A stretch of 64,000 nucleotides of DNA from Nonlabens sp. Ci31. Lineage in GTDB: Bacteria; Bacteroidota; Bacteroidia; Flavobacteriales; Flavobacteriaceae. The notes beneath the pieces are model-generated. The model was given only the letters and a program-made list of their open reading frames with translations. It was not told where the DNA came from and did no database searches. The stretch's first letter is position 1; every line of letters starts with the position of its first letter. The DNA lies in contig NZ_CP043633.1 of assembly GCF_012974865.1 (NCBI RefSeq), forward strand, positions 3,221,501 through 3,285,500, given 5' to 3'. The position numbers and the translations under genes were made by a program. Shown one piece after another: positions 16,238-25,852 of the stretch.

Positions 16238-18679
16238 ATGGAATCAAATGAAAAACCTACATATAAGGAGTTAGAGAATCGTATTAATGAATTGCAATCC
16301 GAAATCAAAATAAAACAGGATTATAAGAGACTATTTGAGAATGCTTCCATTTCTATTTGGAATGAAGATTTAACGCTAGTATTTGAACAAATAGAAGAGC
16401 TTAGAAGACTCGATATACCAAATATTAAAATATATTTAATCGAGAATCCTAAGGTTTTACTTTCCTTAATTAAAAAATTAAGGATTAATAGTGTCAATAA
16501 AGCTACTTTAAGATTATTTAAAGCAGAGAGTAATCAAGAGTTTTTAAATAATTTACAGAGCACATTTGGAGGCGGAGCAAACAAAGTATTTATTGACCTG
16601 TTGGAGTCCATATGGAATAATGAGAAATCCTTTACAGCAGAAGTAAATTATAAAACACTAAAGGGAGATGAGTTTGCAGCGTTATTTTCAATTCCTATTC
16701 CTCAAACTAAATTAGAACAGCAGTCAGTTCCTGTGACGATCCAAAGCATTCAACCGTTAAAAGAGGCTGAACGAGCAAAAGAAGATTCTTTAATGAAATT
16801 ACAAGAAGCTCAAAAAATAAGTCACGTAGGAAATTGGGAGTGGGAATGGGAGACTGATCATGCCTTATGGTCTGATGAAATGTACCGAATTTATGGTGTT
16901 GAAAAAGAGGGTTTTGTCCCTACTAGTGAAAATGTAAGCAAGGCAATTATAGTGGAAGATAGGCATAAGATGGAGCATGCTATTAGTCAATTATTCAAAG
17001 GTGAGGTAACAGAGTCTTTTGAATTTAAAATCGTTCGACCTAATAATGAAATACGAGATCTAAGTATACTCGCTTTACAAATAAACGAAGGGACCGTATT
17101 TGGTGTCACTCAAGATATCACAGATAGAAAAAAAATAGAGAATGAATTAAATGAAGCACAGAAATTAGCAAAAGTTGGAAGCTGGTTATTTAATCTATCC
17201 AATAGAAAGATAGAGTGGTCGGATGAAACGTTTCATATGTGGGGGTTTGATTCCAAGAAAGATACTACTCCTGATTTTGATACAATGGTTCAACGGATTC
17301 ACAAAGACGATCAACAACTGTTTAATAGATCTATTGAAAAAGCTACTCACCATGGAATTGCATATGATATTGAAATTAGAATTTGTCTTCCCAATGATCA
17401 GCAAAAAACACTAAGAATTATATGTCAACCTATAAAGAAAGTTAGCGGAGAAGTTATAGGTTTTGCAGGAACCAATCAAGATATCACCGAGCAAAAATTA
17501 TTAGCTATGGAGCTCACCAAGGCTAAAGAAAAAGCAGAAGAAAGTGACCGATTAAAATCAGCATTTCTTGCAAATATGAGCCATGAATTACGTACTCCAA
17601 TGAACGGTATTTTAGGTTTTTCAGAATTATTGAAAAGAAAGAATATTTCAAATAAAACGAAAGACACCTATTTAGGATATATTGAAAAAGAAGGAAATCG
17701 TCTTTTGAGTTTTATATCGAATATTGTAGATATTTCAAAGATTGAATCTAATATCATTACTATCGAAAAGTCTTTTTGTAATATCAATGGGGTCATTGAT
17801 GATCTCTATTCAAAATATTCTTTCCAATTAGAGAATACGGGCGTAAAACTTAAATTTAAAAAAGGACTAAACGATCAACACAGCGGTGTGGAAACAGATA
17901 CCAATAAATTAATTCAAGTATTATCTAATTTATTAGAAAACGCCATAAAGTTCACCAAAAAAGGTGTGATTGAATTTGGATATTCCTTATTTGAAAGCAA
18001 ACTTGAATTTTATATAAAGGATTCTGGTATCGGTATTGAAATGGAAGAACAAAAAAATATTTTTAACAGATTTACGCAAGGCAGATTGGAACAAACTCAT
18101 AATCATGGTGTAGGGTTGGGCTTGTCCATTGTAAAAGGTATTGTTACTATTCTAGGTGGTGAAGTATGGCTAGATTCTCAAGCAGGAGTAGGTTCCACAT
18201 TTTACTTTACCATCCCTTACGAAAATGTAATGGCCGACACAAATATCGTTTTAGACACGAGCAGTACGACTCTGGACAATAGCCATTTTACGGTATTAAT
18301 AGCCGAAGATGATCGATTTAGCTTTCTGTATTTAAAGGCATGTCTTTCAGATGTTAATTGCTCCATTTTACATGCTGTTAATGGTAAAGAAGCTGTTAAA
18401 TTAGTACATCAAAACTCTTCGATAGATGTGGTGTTAATGGATATCAACATGCCTGAAATGAACGGAGATAAGGCATTAGAGGAAATAAGAAAAATAAATA
18501 CAGAAATACCAGTAATTGCCCAAACAGGTTTGGCCATGGCCGGAGATAAAGAAAAGATGTTAAAGGCTGGTTTTAATGATTATATCTCTAAACCTATCTC
18601 CCCAAGGGTTTTAATAAAAACCATAAATAAACACTTAAAGAGGCTAGCTGACTCTGGTATGGTTAAAAAAATACTATGA
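16238..18679 (+). CDS. Soluble hybrid PAS sensor histidine kinase with receiver
   Basis: An 813-aa cytoplasmic hybrid kinase with no transmembrane helix. It starts with a coiled coil, followed by a PAS-like region (about 25-170) and two PAS/PAC domains (about 185-295 and 300-420), each ending in a TQDITD/NQDITE motif. HisKA carries the phosphoacceptor His449 (NMSHELRTPMNG). The ATPase domain has NLLENAIKF, DSGIGIE and GVGLGLSIVKG. The C-terminal receiver domain has Asp735 (VLMDINMPEMNG) and the KPIS lysine. It senses an unknown cytosolic cue through its PAS domains and may relay to another protein via the receiver. Its stop overlaps the ATG of a broken DinB-like gene (ATGA), so the two once formed an operon. 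Confidence 0.9.
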   Translation: MESNEKPTYKELENRINELQSEIKIKQDYKRLFENASISIWNEDLTLVFEQIEELRRLDIPNIKIYLIENPKVLLSLIKKLRINSVNKATLRLFKAESNQEFLNNLQSTFGGGANKVFIDLLESIWNNEKSFTAEVNYKTLKGDEFAALFSIPIPQTKLEQQSVPVTIQSIQPLKEAERAKEDSLMKLQEAQKISHVGNWEWEWETDHALWSDEMYRIYGVEKEGFVPTSENVSKAIIVEDRHKMEHAISQLFKGEVTESFEFKIVRPNNEIRDLSILALQINEGTVFGVTQDITDRKKIENELNEAQKLAKVGSWLFNLSNRKIEWSDETFHMWGFDSKKDTTPDFDTMVQRIHKDDQQLFNRSIEKATHHGIAYDIEIRICLPNDQQKTLRIICQPIKKVSGEVIGFAGTNQDITEQKLLAMELTKAKEKAEESDRLKSAFLANMSHELRTPMNGILGFSELLKRKNISNKTKDTYLGYIEKEGNRLLSFISNIVDISKIESNIITIEKSFCNINGVIDDLYSKYSFQLENTGVKLKFKKGLNDQHSGVETDTNKLIQVLSNLLENAIKFTKKGVIEFGYSLFESKLEFYIKDSGIGIEMEEQKNIFNRFTQGRLEQTHNHGVGLGLSIVKGIVTILGGEVWLDSQAGVGSTFYFTIPYENVMADTNIVLDTSSTTLDNSHFTVLIAEDDRFSFLYLKACLSDVNCSILHAVNGKEAVKLVHQNSSIDVVLMDINMPEMNGDKALEEIRKINTEIPVIAQTGLAMAGDKEKMLKAGFNDYISKPISPRVLIKTINKHLKRLADSGMVKKIL

Positions 18680-19214
18680 AACATTTATCTATTCTAATAC
18701 TTTGTATGCTGTTAAATTCTTTTATACTACCGCTGTTTGCATAACTGGATCCTTTTATTAATGACTATTTAGAGCGATTAGAGAATTCGTAAGAATATTT
18801 AATTTTGCTAGGAAAAAGCATGCCCGAAGGGAACTATAACGATAAAGCTACTACAGAATCAATGAGCTTTGCAGAAAATTTGATACCTATTGGATATGCG
18901 ATGGATTGGTATGGCCAATCATTATTAGGAGGACCCAAATCAAGGGATTGGAATTCAGATACCATACTAAGGTTACCAATAAATCTAAAATAGAAATGAT
19001 TGCAATAGCTGACAAAGTATTTGATGAAACCATACATCTGATAAAAATATTTGATACAACTCCGTTAGATGAAGTGCTGGACTATTTCGGATTGATTAGG
19101 ACCAAACGACAAATTTTCTCAATACTTACTGACCACATAACTCACCACAGAGGCCAAATTCTTGTTTATAGGAGACTAGAGGGACTTGTGCCGCCGAGCT
19201 ATGTTTTATTTTAA
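18676..19214 (+). pseudogene. Broken DinB-family protein with signal peptide
   Basis: From ATG 18676 the frame gives a signal peptide (HLSILILCMLLNSFILPLFA) interrupted by TAA, then LDPFINDYLERLENS, a second TAA, and MPEGNYNDKATTESMSFAEN. After a frameshift near 18955-18980 comes MIAIADKVFDETI and the hallmark end DHITHHRGQILVYRRLEG with VPPSYVLF. This is the four-helix DinB/DUF664 fold with its last metal-binding His. Two nonsense codons plus one frameshift make it a pseudogene. It overlaps the upstream kinase gene by four bases. Confidence 0.8.
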
Positions 19215-19344
19215 TGACTACAACAGCGTTGAATATCTGAATATGGAATGATTACACCGTAAATGCTGCCATTTTATGATTTTAATGGTTGCGCAATTAC
19301 ACATACAGAAGACCTTTGAAAGTAAATCAAATACATAACATCCT

Positions 19345-20088
19345 ATGACTAAGAAGTGGAGCAAACGAAAAGCCTTTAGAATCATTTGATTTAGTCTTGT
19401 CACTTTATTCTTTATATAGAACTGGAATACCCTCCAATCACACAAGCTTCCTGAAAACACATTTTTAAATTCTGACTTGGTTTCTGTTATAGAAACTGAT
19501 GATCAAATCTCTTTTACCTCTAAAATTTCAGAAAATAAACTTGAAGTTGTTTTTTTTCAAGGTGGTTTAAATGATCCCAAAGCTTATGCCCCACTCTGCC
19601 GGAAAATAGCTGAAAAGGGATTTACCTGTCATCTTATAAAAATGGATTGGAGGCTTCCACCATACGATTATCAAAAAGTTTTCAAATTAATAGATACAAC
19701 TGCTGGAAACTATGCCATAAGAGGACACTCTCAAGGTGAGAAAATAGCCGCTCAATTAGTTTATGAAAATCCAAACCCGTTTAAAGGATTATTTTTAATG
19801 GGGACTTCTCACCCACGAGACATTGATTTATCAAATCAAAATATTCCTTGTATCAAATTATATGCTGATCATGACGGACTAGCTAGTGTGGAAGAAGTAT
19901 TGGAAAACAAAAGTAAGTTACCTAAACACTCCAAATTAATTCTTATAGCTGGTGGCAACCACTCCCAATTTGGTTATTTGGGTCAACTGCTTATGGATAG
20001 TTCTTCTGAAATTTCGTTAGAAGAACAACAAAAACAGACCTATAATCACTTGATTAATTTTATAAGTAGCATTGGAAAGAGTATATAA
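19345..20088 (+). pseudogene. Alpha/beta hydrolase with two N-terminal stop codons
   Basis: The intact-looking part (from about 19477, 203 aa) is an alpha/beta hydrolase: VVFFQGGLNDPKAYAPLC (oxyanion strand), the nucleophile elbow RGHSQGEK, an acid at LYADHDG and the catalytic His in GGNHSQFGYLG. The frame extends upstream without shift to ATG 19345, giving a basic N-terminus and membrane anchor (KKWSKRKAFRII, then FSLVTLFFI, NWNTLQSHKLPENTFLN). This anchor is interrupted by a TGA at codon 15 and a TAG at codon 25. Translation could only begin at a TTG after these stops, without the anchor. I therefore call it a pseudogene with an intact catalytic domain. Confidence 0.7.
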
Positions 20089-20248
20089 AACCAAATCTAA
20101 TTTCACGGCTTCTTCCCCCTTATTTCTCCATCCTCACCCGAGATAGCTATCGAGATTCTATTCGATTTATATATACTAAATTAGTATCTTAATCATCCAA
20201 CTAAAATTAATCGTACACGCCGAAAGCGTTCCTTCTAAAAGACAAAAA

Positions 20249-21085
20249 ATGAAATCCTTCTTACAATTTTCCTTCTTCACTCTACTTATTCTTTTCTTTT
20301 GTACATGCAAGCAGCCCGCAGAACCATTAAATCTTCAAGGAAATGAACGCAAAAAGATCGAAATAGTAACAAATTACGGGTCTATGATTATCGAACTCTA
20401 TAATGAAACACCACTGCATCGAGATAACATGATTAATCTTGCAAGTAATAAAGCATTTGACAGTTTGCTATTTCATAGGGTTATAAATGAGTTCATGATT
20501 CAAGGAGGAGACCCAGATAGTAGAAAGGCACAACCTAATGACACGCTTGGAAATGGAGATGCTCCATACCTAATAGATGCAGAATTCCACAGTGAATTAT
20601 TTCACAAAAAAGGAGTTTTAGCTGCTGCTAGAGATGATAATCATGCAAAGGCATCCAGCGCTATGCAATTCTATATCGTACAAGGGAAAAAATTTAACGA
20701 TAGCCTGTTGAAGATAGTTGAAAAGCGCATTGATAAAAATAGGGCTAGAGATTATTTTAGGAATGATAATAGAAAAAATACTTTAATAGATTCCATACAA
20801 TATGCAAGTGACAATGAGCACATGGAACATTATAATCAATTAATGGATAGCGTATTAAGGCTGGCCTACCAAGAAGAAAACTTTAAATCTTATGTTATTC
20901 CTGACTATCAACGCAAGATCTATAAATCGATTGGAGGTACACCGCATTTAGACCAAAATTATACGGTTTTTGGTGAATTAATAAAAGGGATGAATGTATT
21001 AGACTCCATAGCGAGAGTTCCTACAAATACTTTAGACAGGCCTTTGAATGATGTCAGGATACAAACCATAAAGTTGTTGAATTAA
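20249..21085 (+). CDS. Exported cyclophilin-type peptidyl-prolyl isomerase
   Basis: A 278-aa protein with an N-terminal signal peptide rich in Phe and two cysteines (FFCTCKQPAEP), so probably a lipoprotein. Residues about 38-130 form the first part of a cyclophilin domain (IVTNYGSMIIELYNETPLHR, FHRVINEFMIQGGDP, GVLAAARDD, SAMQFYIVQG). A charged helical insertion of about 80 residues follows, and then the end (YTVFGELIKGMNVLDSIARV). The enzyme speeds cis-trans isomerisation of proline bonds in envelope proteins. The insertion before the last strands is typical of Bacteroidota exported cyclophilins. Confidence 0.88.
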   Translation: MKSFLQFSFFTLLILFFCTCKQPAEPLNLQGNERKKIEIVTNYGSMIIELYNETPLHRDNMINLASNKAFDSLLFHRVINEFMIQGGDPDSRKAQPNDTLGNGDAPYLIDAEFHSELFHKKGVLAAARDDNHAKASSAMQFYIVQGKKFNDSLLKIVEKRIDKNRARDYFRNDNRKNTLIDSIQYASDNEHMEHYNQLMDSVLRLAYQEENFKSYVIPDYQRKIYKSIGGTPHLDQNYTVFGELIKGMNVLDSIARVPTNTLDRPLNDVRIQTIKLLN

Positions 21086-21541
21086 AAACAAGCTTTTTTT
21101 TCTTTAGTGTCACTTAAAAAAGTTGCTGCTATAGCAAGTATTTCCATCCAAGTGTTTTTTTAATTTCCCTTACAGAAAGCTATGGGTAATCATAGCAGCT
21201 ATTTATATGTCTGTTCTCGCTTTCCTGCCTACCGACAGGCAGGAAAGCGAGAACAAGACCATCTTCATTAATAACCAACAAGGACTAATTTACCTCTTAT
21301 CCCTTAAAAAAATGCCAATCCCTGCACCAAATGACTTTTTATTCCCTATTCTAGGGTGGATGTTTTAAAACAGTAGTCATTTTCCTTATAGGCAAATGCA
21401 ATAGCTTAGAAAAGCCTTTTAAGGCATCGTGATGGTAAGACTTTATAGCACTATTTTAATATAGTGAATTAAATAAAATATCATTGCCCGAAGCTATTGG
21501 AACTTAATTCTCCTAGCTTTAGAATTAAATTATAAACCCAC
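21086..21541. other. Intergenic region with composite palindrome
   Basis: Contains the palindrome at 21213-21254. The stretch 21087-21160 has CTTTAGTG, CAAGTATTT and a late T-run in the same order as post-gene repeat family 1 and may be a diverged fifth copy, but similarity is weak. Confidence 0.4.
21213..21254. repeat. 42-bp composite palindrome of the REP-like family
   Basis: Perfect 18-bp arms (GTTCTCGCTTTCCTGCCT and complement) around a 6-nt loop. The outer GTTCTCGCTTTC/GAAAGCGAGAAC equals the arms of the canonical family, with CTGCCT-ACCGAC-AGGCAG placed at the centre instead of CG. Confidence 0.85.
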
Positions 21542-23809
21542 TTGAAAAAAAAACTAAAACAACTAGAATTATTTCTAAAAAGCTCCAGGTTTGACCGTGG
21601 ACTTCGGATTGGAATCGGAATTACGCTGCCCTTTGCGGTGTTGTATTTTTTAGGGTATTTTGAGTATGCTCCAGCTGTAGTCGTTGGTGCTTTTTTAAAT
21701 GCCCCTGGTGATATTCCGGGAAGTTTTAAGCGTAAGGTCAATGCCATTTTAATCAGTATTGGATTAACGATGGTGATAACCACTTTAATACTGTTTTCAA
21801 AGCCTTTCCTGCCATTACTCTTGCTAGTAATTGCGATCATTACGTTTGCGGTGTCCCTCATTTCCGTTTATGGTTTTAGAGCGTCTTTAGTGTCCTTTTC
21901 TGGCTTGTTGTCTATGGTCATCGCATTTGCTATCCAAAAGGAAACAGCACAAGAGATTTTTGTTCATGTTGCTTTAATGGGAATTGGTGGTATCTGGTAT
22001 TTGGTCGTATCCTTTATTTTTCAAAAATTGGCACCTGTAAAGGATCAGAATCAGTTGTTGTCAGATACGCTTCTTCTCACTGGTAAGTACCTGAAATTAA
22101 GAGCAAAATTATTGACGCGAAAAAACAAACGTAATGCGCGCTTTAAAGAAACTTTTGTCCTTCAAAATCAAATCAACGAAAAGCATGAAACGCTTCGAGA
22201 AACACTGCTTACGGCACGTAAACGTTCTGGACGTTCTCGTTATGAAGAAAAACAACTATTGATCTTACTCTCCACTATTAATATCTTCGAATTGATAGAG
22301 GCAAAATATTTAGATTATGAAAGGATCGATGGTATTTTTGGTGCGCATAAAGAATTTCTAAAAGCCTCCAAAAAGCTCAATAAAATTATGGGCAATCATC
22401 TTATACGCTTGTCTGAAATATTGATTCAAAATGATAAAGTACCCGATAAAGAAATTCTAATAAATGCCTTATCAAAAGCATCTAAATCAATTACCAATTA
22501 TATCAATACCGTCAAGCTACCTGAAGCACGTGAAGGTGCTTTGGTGTTAAAAAATCTATACGATTATCAAGAACAGTTACTTCAAGAAATCAAGACTATA
22601 AGACGAGTAATGGCAAATGTCAAAGAGGCGTCTAAGGTTTCTTTAAAACGAGAAGATTCGAGTCAGTTTTTAACACTTCAAGAATACAGGCTCAACGTCC
22701 TTGTTCAAAATCTCAGTTTGGACTCCACCATGTTTAGACATTCCTTACGTCTTAGCATCGCGATTTTATTTGCTTATTCGTTAGGCTTTGTATTTGATAT
22801 ACAGAATACCTACTGGATCTTACTGACGATAATTGTTATCATGCGACCTAGCTATGGGTTAACAAAAGAGCGTTCAAAAGATCGCATCATCGGCACACTA
22901 ATAGGTGCTGCTATTGCAGTTGGTATTGTACTGCTTACTCAAAATGTAGTGGTCTACGCTATACTGGCAATTGTCTCATTGATATTTGCATTTGCATTGC
23001 TTCAACAAAATTATAAGTCGGCTGCTGCATTGATCACCATCAGTATTGTTTTTGTGTATTCCTTTATCAATCCTGATGCTTTTGAAGTGATTCAATATCG
23101 TGTTATCGATACCGTTATAGGATCGACTATTGCTGTTGTTGCTAATTATGTGCTGTTACCTAGTTGGGAGGTAAATAATCTAAAACAGGTGCTTCTCAAT
23201 GCCTTAAAGATGAATAAAAATTATCTTTTAGCAACACAAGAGCTGTATCAAGATCCTTCTAAAAATAAGCTCTCCTATAATGTCGCAAGGAAAGAAGCAT
23301 TTCTTGCCATCAGTAATTTAAATGCTGCCTTTCAACGGTTGACTCAGGATCCTAAATCCAAACAAAGACAGTTTCAACTCATTTATGAAATTGTAACACT
23401 TAACCAGACCATGGTTTCGGCCATCGCCTCTATAGGTAATTTTATCAGCAATCATACCACTACCCCTGCTTCTATAGAGTTTCATATACTCATGAAAAAA
23501 ATTGCGAATACCCTAGAAATGTCATTCGATAGTTTAGACCATACCCAACTCCATAAAAAAGTCGCTGAAGAAACTGCAGAAGATGCTCAGGAAAAATTGT
23601 TAGATAAATACCAGCAATTATCAAATTTGAGAGATGAAAATATCAATCAAGGCCATTTGGAGTTAGATACAGAAACACTTCATGCGCTTCAGGAAGCCTA
23701 TTTGATTGCCAATCATATGGCCTGGTTAAAATCTCTTTCCGAAAATCTGAAAAAGGCTACAGAACATTACCGCGCTTCTATCGTAGATGACCAAGAGACG
23801 TTTTATTAA
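21542..23809 (+). CDS. FUSC/YccS-like inner membrane protein
   Basis: A 755-aa protein with the double architecture of the FUSC (fusaric acid resistance-like) / YccS family. It has an N-terminal cluster of membrane helices (about 20-150) and a long cytoplasmic helical region (about 165-390). A second membrane cluster follows (about 395-535) with the signature TYWILLTIIVIMRPSYGLT, ERSKDRIIGTLIGAAIAVG and YRVIDTVIGSTIAVVANYVL. A C-terminal cytoplasmic helical tail completes it. Some members export aromatic acids, but substrates are mostly unknown. No membrane-fusion partner is encoded nearby. Start is a TTG (21542) followed by a lysine-rich start; no in-frame ATG fits better. Confidence 0.82.
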   Translation: MKKKLKQLELFLKSSRFDRGLRIGIGITLPFAVLYFLGYFEYAPAVVVGAFLNAPGDIPGSFKRKVNAILISIGLTMVITTLILFSKPFLPLLLLVIAIITFAVSLISVYGFRASLVSFSGLLSMVIAFAIQKETAQEIFVHVALMGIGGIWYLVVSFIFQKLAPVKDQNQLLSDTLLLTGKYLKLRAKLLTRKNKRNARFKETFVLQNQINEKHETLRETLLTARKRSGRSRYEEKQLLILLSTINIFELIEAKYLDYERIDGIFGAHKEFLKASKKLNKIMGNHLIRLSEILIQNDKVPDKEILINALSKASKSITNYINTVKLPEAREGALVLKNLYDYQEQLLQEIKTIRRVMANVKEASKVSLKREDSSQFLTLQEYRLNVLVQNLSLDSTMFRHSLRLSIAILFAYSLGFVFDIQNTYWILLTIIVIMRPSYGLTKERSKDRIIGTLIGAAIAVGIVLLTQNVVVYAILAIVSLIFAFALLQQNYKSAAALITISIVFVYSFINPDAFEVIQYRVIDTVIGSTIAVVANYVLLPSWEVNNLKQVLLNALKMNKNYLLATQELYQDPSKNKLSYNVARKEAFLAISNLNAAFQRLTQDPKSKQRQFQLIYEIVTLNQTMVSAIASIGNFISNHTTTPASIEFHILMKKIANTLEMSFDSLDHTQLHKKVAEETAEDAQEKLLDKYQQLSNLRDENINQGHLELDTETLHALQEAYLIANHMAWLKSLSENLKKATEHYRASIVDDQETFY

Positions 23810-24361
23810 TTTTTTAAAACCTCTATCTAAGGTTCTAGCTATCGTTCACATAGAGCCGTAGCAGCATATTCCATATGATACTTATCGTTAACTATAGATG
23901 ATGTCGTTTTTATATACTCCCTACAGTCACACTCTCAAAACAGTATTAAAGTGTAAGTCTAGTTATTTAAAGACCAGTTTGTTATTGGTTCCGCTTTCGC
24001 TCCCCGACCGGAAAGCGAGAATGTCCGCAATCTTATTCAATCAATGGATCACTTAGTTTCAATACTTAAAATATCAAAAATAGCTTTGATAACATCGAGA
24101 CCATAAGTTTCTTGATCTTGATAAAGACTTCATTGTTCTAATGGTTTAATTGGACCAACAATACCTAATCAAATAAGGAAGATCCACACAAAGATGCTGA
24201 GATAAGGCTAGGTTGGTGATAATTTACTTAGTATGATCAGTGATGTAGCAATTTAAAAGCTTATTTTTAAAAAATAAAATAAGCCATTAGAGAAGCACCA
24301 TTTATAATCCTGAGCGGTAAAAATTCTCAAACAAACTTCAAACAAACATCCTGTTCGCTAT
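23810..24361. other. Intergenic region, no gene
   Basis: About 550 bp with one imperfect REP-like palindrome (23989-24021). No supported reading frame or terminator. Confidence 0.4.
23989..24021. repeat. Imperfect REP-like palindrome
   Basis: Left arm TTCCGCTTTCG and right arm GGAAAGCGAGAA flank a centre reading CTCCCCGACC. It is a degenerate family member with a GC-rich core similar in position to that at 21213. Confidence 0.6.
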
Positions 24362-25321
24362 ATGAAAGAAAATCCTTTAACTATGGAAATGTTATTAGAC
24401 CAACTTGTAGGCCTAGAAATCATCCAAGTTGCAGCAATCCCTATGATTTTACTTGTTTTATTAGAATGGCTCCTTACCATTATTCAAAAAAAAGATTATT
24501 ATAACGGCCTAGATACCTTATCAGCCACCTGTATTGGCCTAGTAAATGTTGGTATTTCTGCTTTATTAAAAATAGGGATCTTTGGAATTTTTCTATTCTT
24601 TTATAACGCAGTTCCTTGGAGTATTCCAAGAGTATGGTGGGCTTACATTTTTTGTATTATTTCTATTGATTTTTGTAGGTACTGGTCACATAGATTAACT
24701 CATGTTAATCGTTTCTGGTGGGCAACTCATGTAACACATCACAATTCTGAAAAATACAACTGGTCGGTATCTTTTCGATTAGGTTGGACACAACATATTA
24801 AAATTATTTTTTTCATTCCTATAGTTTTGATGGGGTTTGACCCTGTACTTTTTTTTATATGCCACCAAATTGAGGTACTCTATCAATTTTGGATTCACAC
24901 GGAGTATATTAGAAAATTACCTGCACCTATTGAATATATTTTTGTTACACCATCTCATCACCGAGTTCATCATTCGAGAAACGAGAAATATCTGGATAAG
25001 AACTTTGGATCGACTTTTATCATTTGGGATAGAATATTTGGAACCTTTCAAGCCGAAGAGGAACAACCTATATATGGCATTACGAAACCAATTAACTCCT
25101 ATAACCCCATTACTTTAAATTTTCACGAATGGAAAGACATTACATTAGATGTCATAAAAAGTCGCTCCTTAAAAGAAGCTTATGCCATGATGTTTACGAG
25201 TCCTTCTAAATTGGAAATGGTGAAATCCGAGTTTAATTCTATTTATTCTCAGGAAAATGAACCAGCAACTAAGACTGATGTTGATTTTAACAAGATCAAT
25301 GCTTTTGAAAATAGTAAATAG
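24362..25321 (+). CDS. Sterol desaturase / fatty acid hydroxylase family protein
   Basis: A 319-aa integral membrane di-iron enzyme. Several transmembrane helices lie in the first half. The three His boxes of the family are all present: HRLTH (with SHRLTHVNRFWW), HVTHH and HHRVHH. The conserved GTFQAEEEQPIYGITKP block follows. Such enzymes hydroxylate or desaturate lipid chains using O2; the substrate here cannot be told. The C-terminal 50 residues are soluble. Terminator-type repeat copy D begins 52 bp after its stop. Confidence 0.87.
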   Translation: MKENPLTMEMLLDQLVGLEIIQVAAIPMILLVLLEWLLTIIQKKDYYNGLDTLSATCIGLVNVGISALLKIGIFGIFLFFYNAVPWSIPRVWWAYIFCIISIDFCRYWSHRLTHVNRFWWATHVTHHNSEKYNWSVSFRLGWTQHIKIIFFIPIVLMGFDPVLFFICHQIEVLYQFWIHTEYIRKLPAPIEYIFVTPSHHRVHHSRNEKYLDKNFGSTFIIWDRIFGTFQAEEEQPIYGITKPINSYNPITLNFHEWKDITLDVIKSRSLKEAYAMMFTSPSKLEMVKSEFNSIYSQENEPATKTDVDFNKINAFENSK

Positions 25322-25372
25322 CTAGGGCCTTTAATCACATATAGCGTTTTAAAGAAATTGAGACCGATAAGG

Positions 25373-25488
25373 AGCTGAGGTAAAAGCAAGACTTTTCTTC
25401 TTTAATGGAAGACGCTATAATTCAAAGCTCCTAGATTCAAGTATTTGATTCTATGAGCTTTTTTTATACAGATCCTTTTTACTTATTA
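25373..25488 (+). repeat. Post-gene repeat (family 1), copy D, with terminator hairpin
   Basis: Shares GAGGTAAAA, ACTTTTCTTCTTTAAT, AGATTCAAGTATTTGATTCT and TTTTTTTATAC with the other copies. The stem AAAGCTCCTAGATTCAA pairs with TTGATTCTATGAGCTTT (one mismatch) around GTAT, followed by a run of Ts to 25465: a good terminator for the desaturase gene. Confidence 0.78.
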
Positions 25489-25602
25489 GGGGTATATAAT
25501 AACACGGGTTTATCATATATACGATCGACGTTTCACTTAAAAACAGTTTTGAAGTTGTTTATTTACCTCCTCTGTAATATCTATTTTTTTTATACCAATT
25601 CC

Positions 25603-25616
25603 GCTTTCGCGAAAGC
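25603..25616. repeat. REP-like palindrome GCTTTCGCGAAAGC
   Basis: Exact core with outer TTCC on the left and GAGAAC on the right, so only the core and near flanks pair. Confidence 0.85.
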
Positions 25617-25761
25617 GAGAACATCATAATCATCAGTGATTTTATCGAGTAAAATCTCTTTAATGCCATCTTTTAATCCTTTTGATGGGTGCATAAATTC
25701 TAAGTAAATAACAAAACTATGACATCAATTATTTAGAACGTCATATATTCAGAAAATACGA

Positions 25762-25793
25762 TTGATTTTTTATTCATTTTTTTCCTACATTCA
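25762..25793 (+). promoter_or_regulatory. Possible Bacteroidota promoter
   Basis: TTG at 25762, 21-bp spacer, then TACATTCA, close to the TAnnTTTG -7 element. It lies about 60 bp before the haloperoxidase-like gene. Weak evidence. Confidence 0.3.
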
Positions 25794-25852
25794 ACCTTGT
25801 AACAAGCAACTTCTAAAAGTTAGAACACTTAGAAACAATCATTATAAAAAAC

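Larger units (their letters stand above)
25322..25852. other. Intergenic region with repeat copy D and a REP-like palindrome
   Basis: Between the two repeats and the downstream gene there is only AT-rich DNA, with a weak promoter-like signal near 25762-25793. Confidence 0.5.

Noticed and set aside
18676..20088. Stop codons as recoding (for example TGA read as Trp)
   Set aside because: TAA, TAG and TGA all occur in the broken genes together with frameshifts, and all three end intact genes elsewhere in the window.
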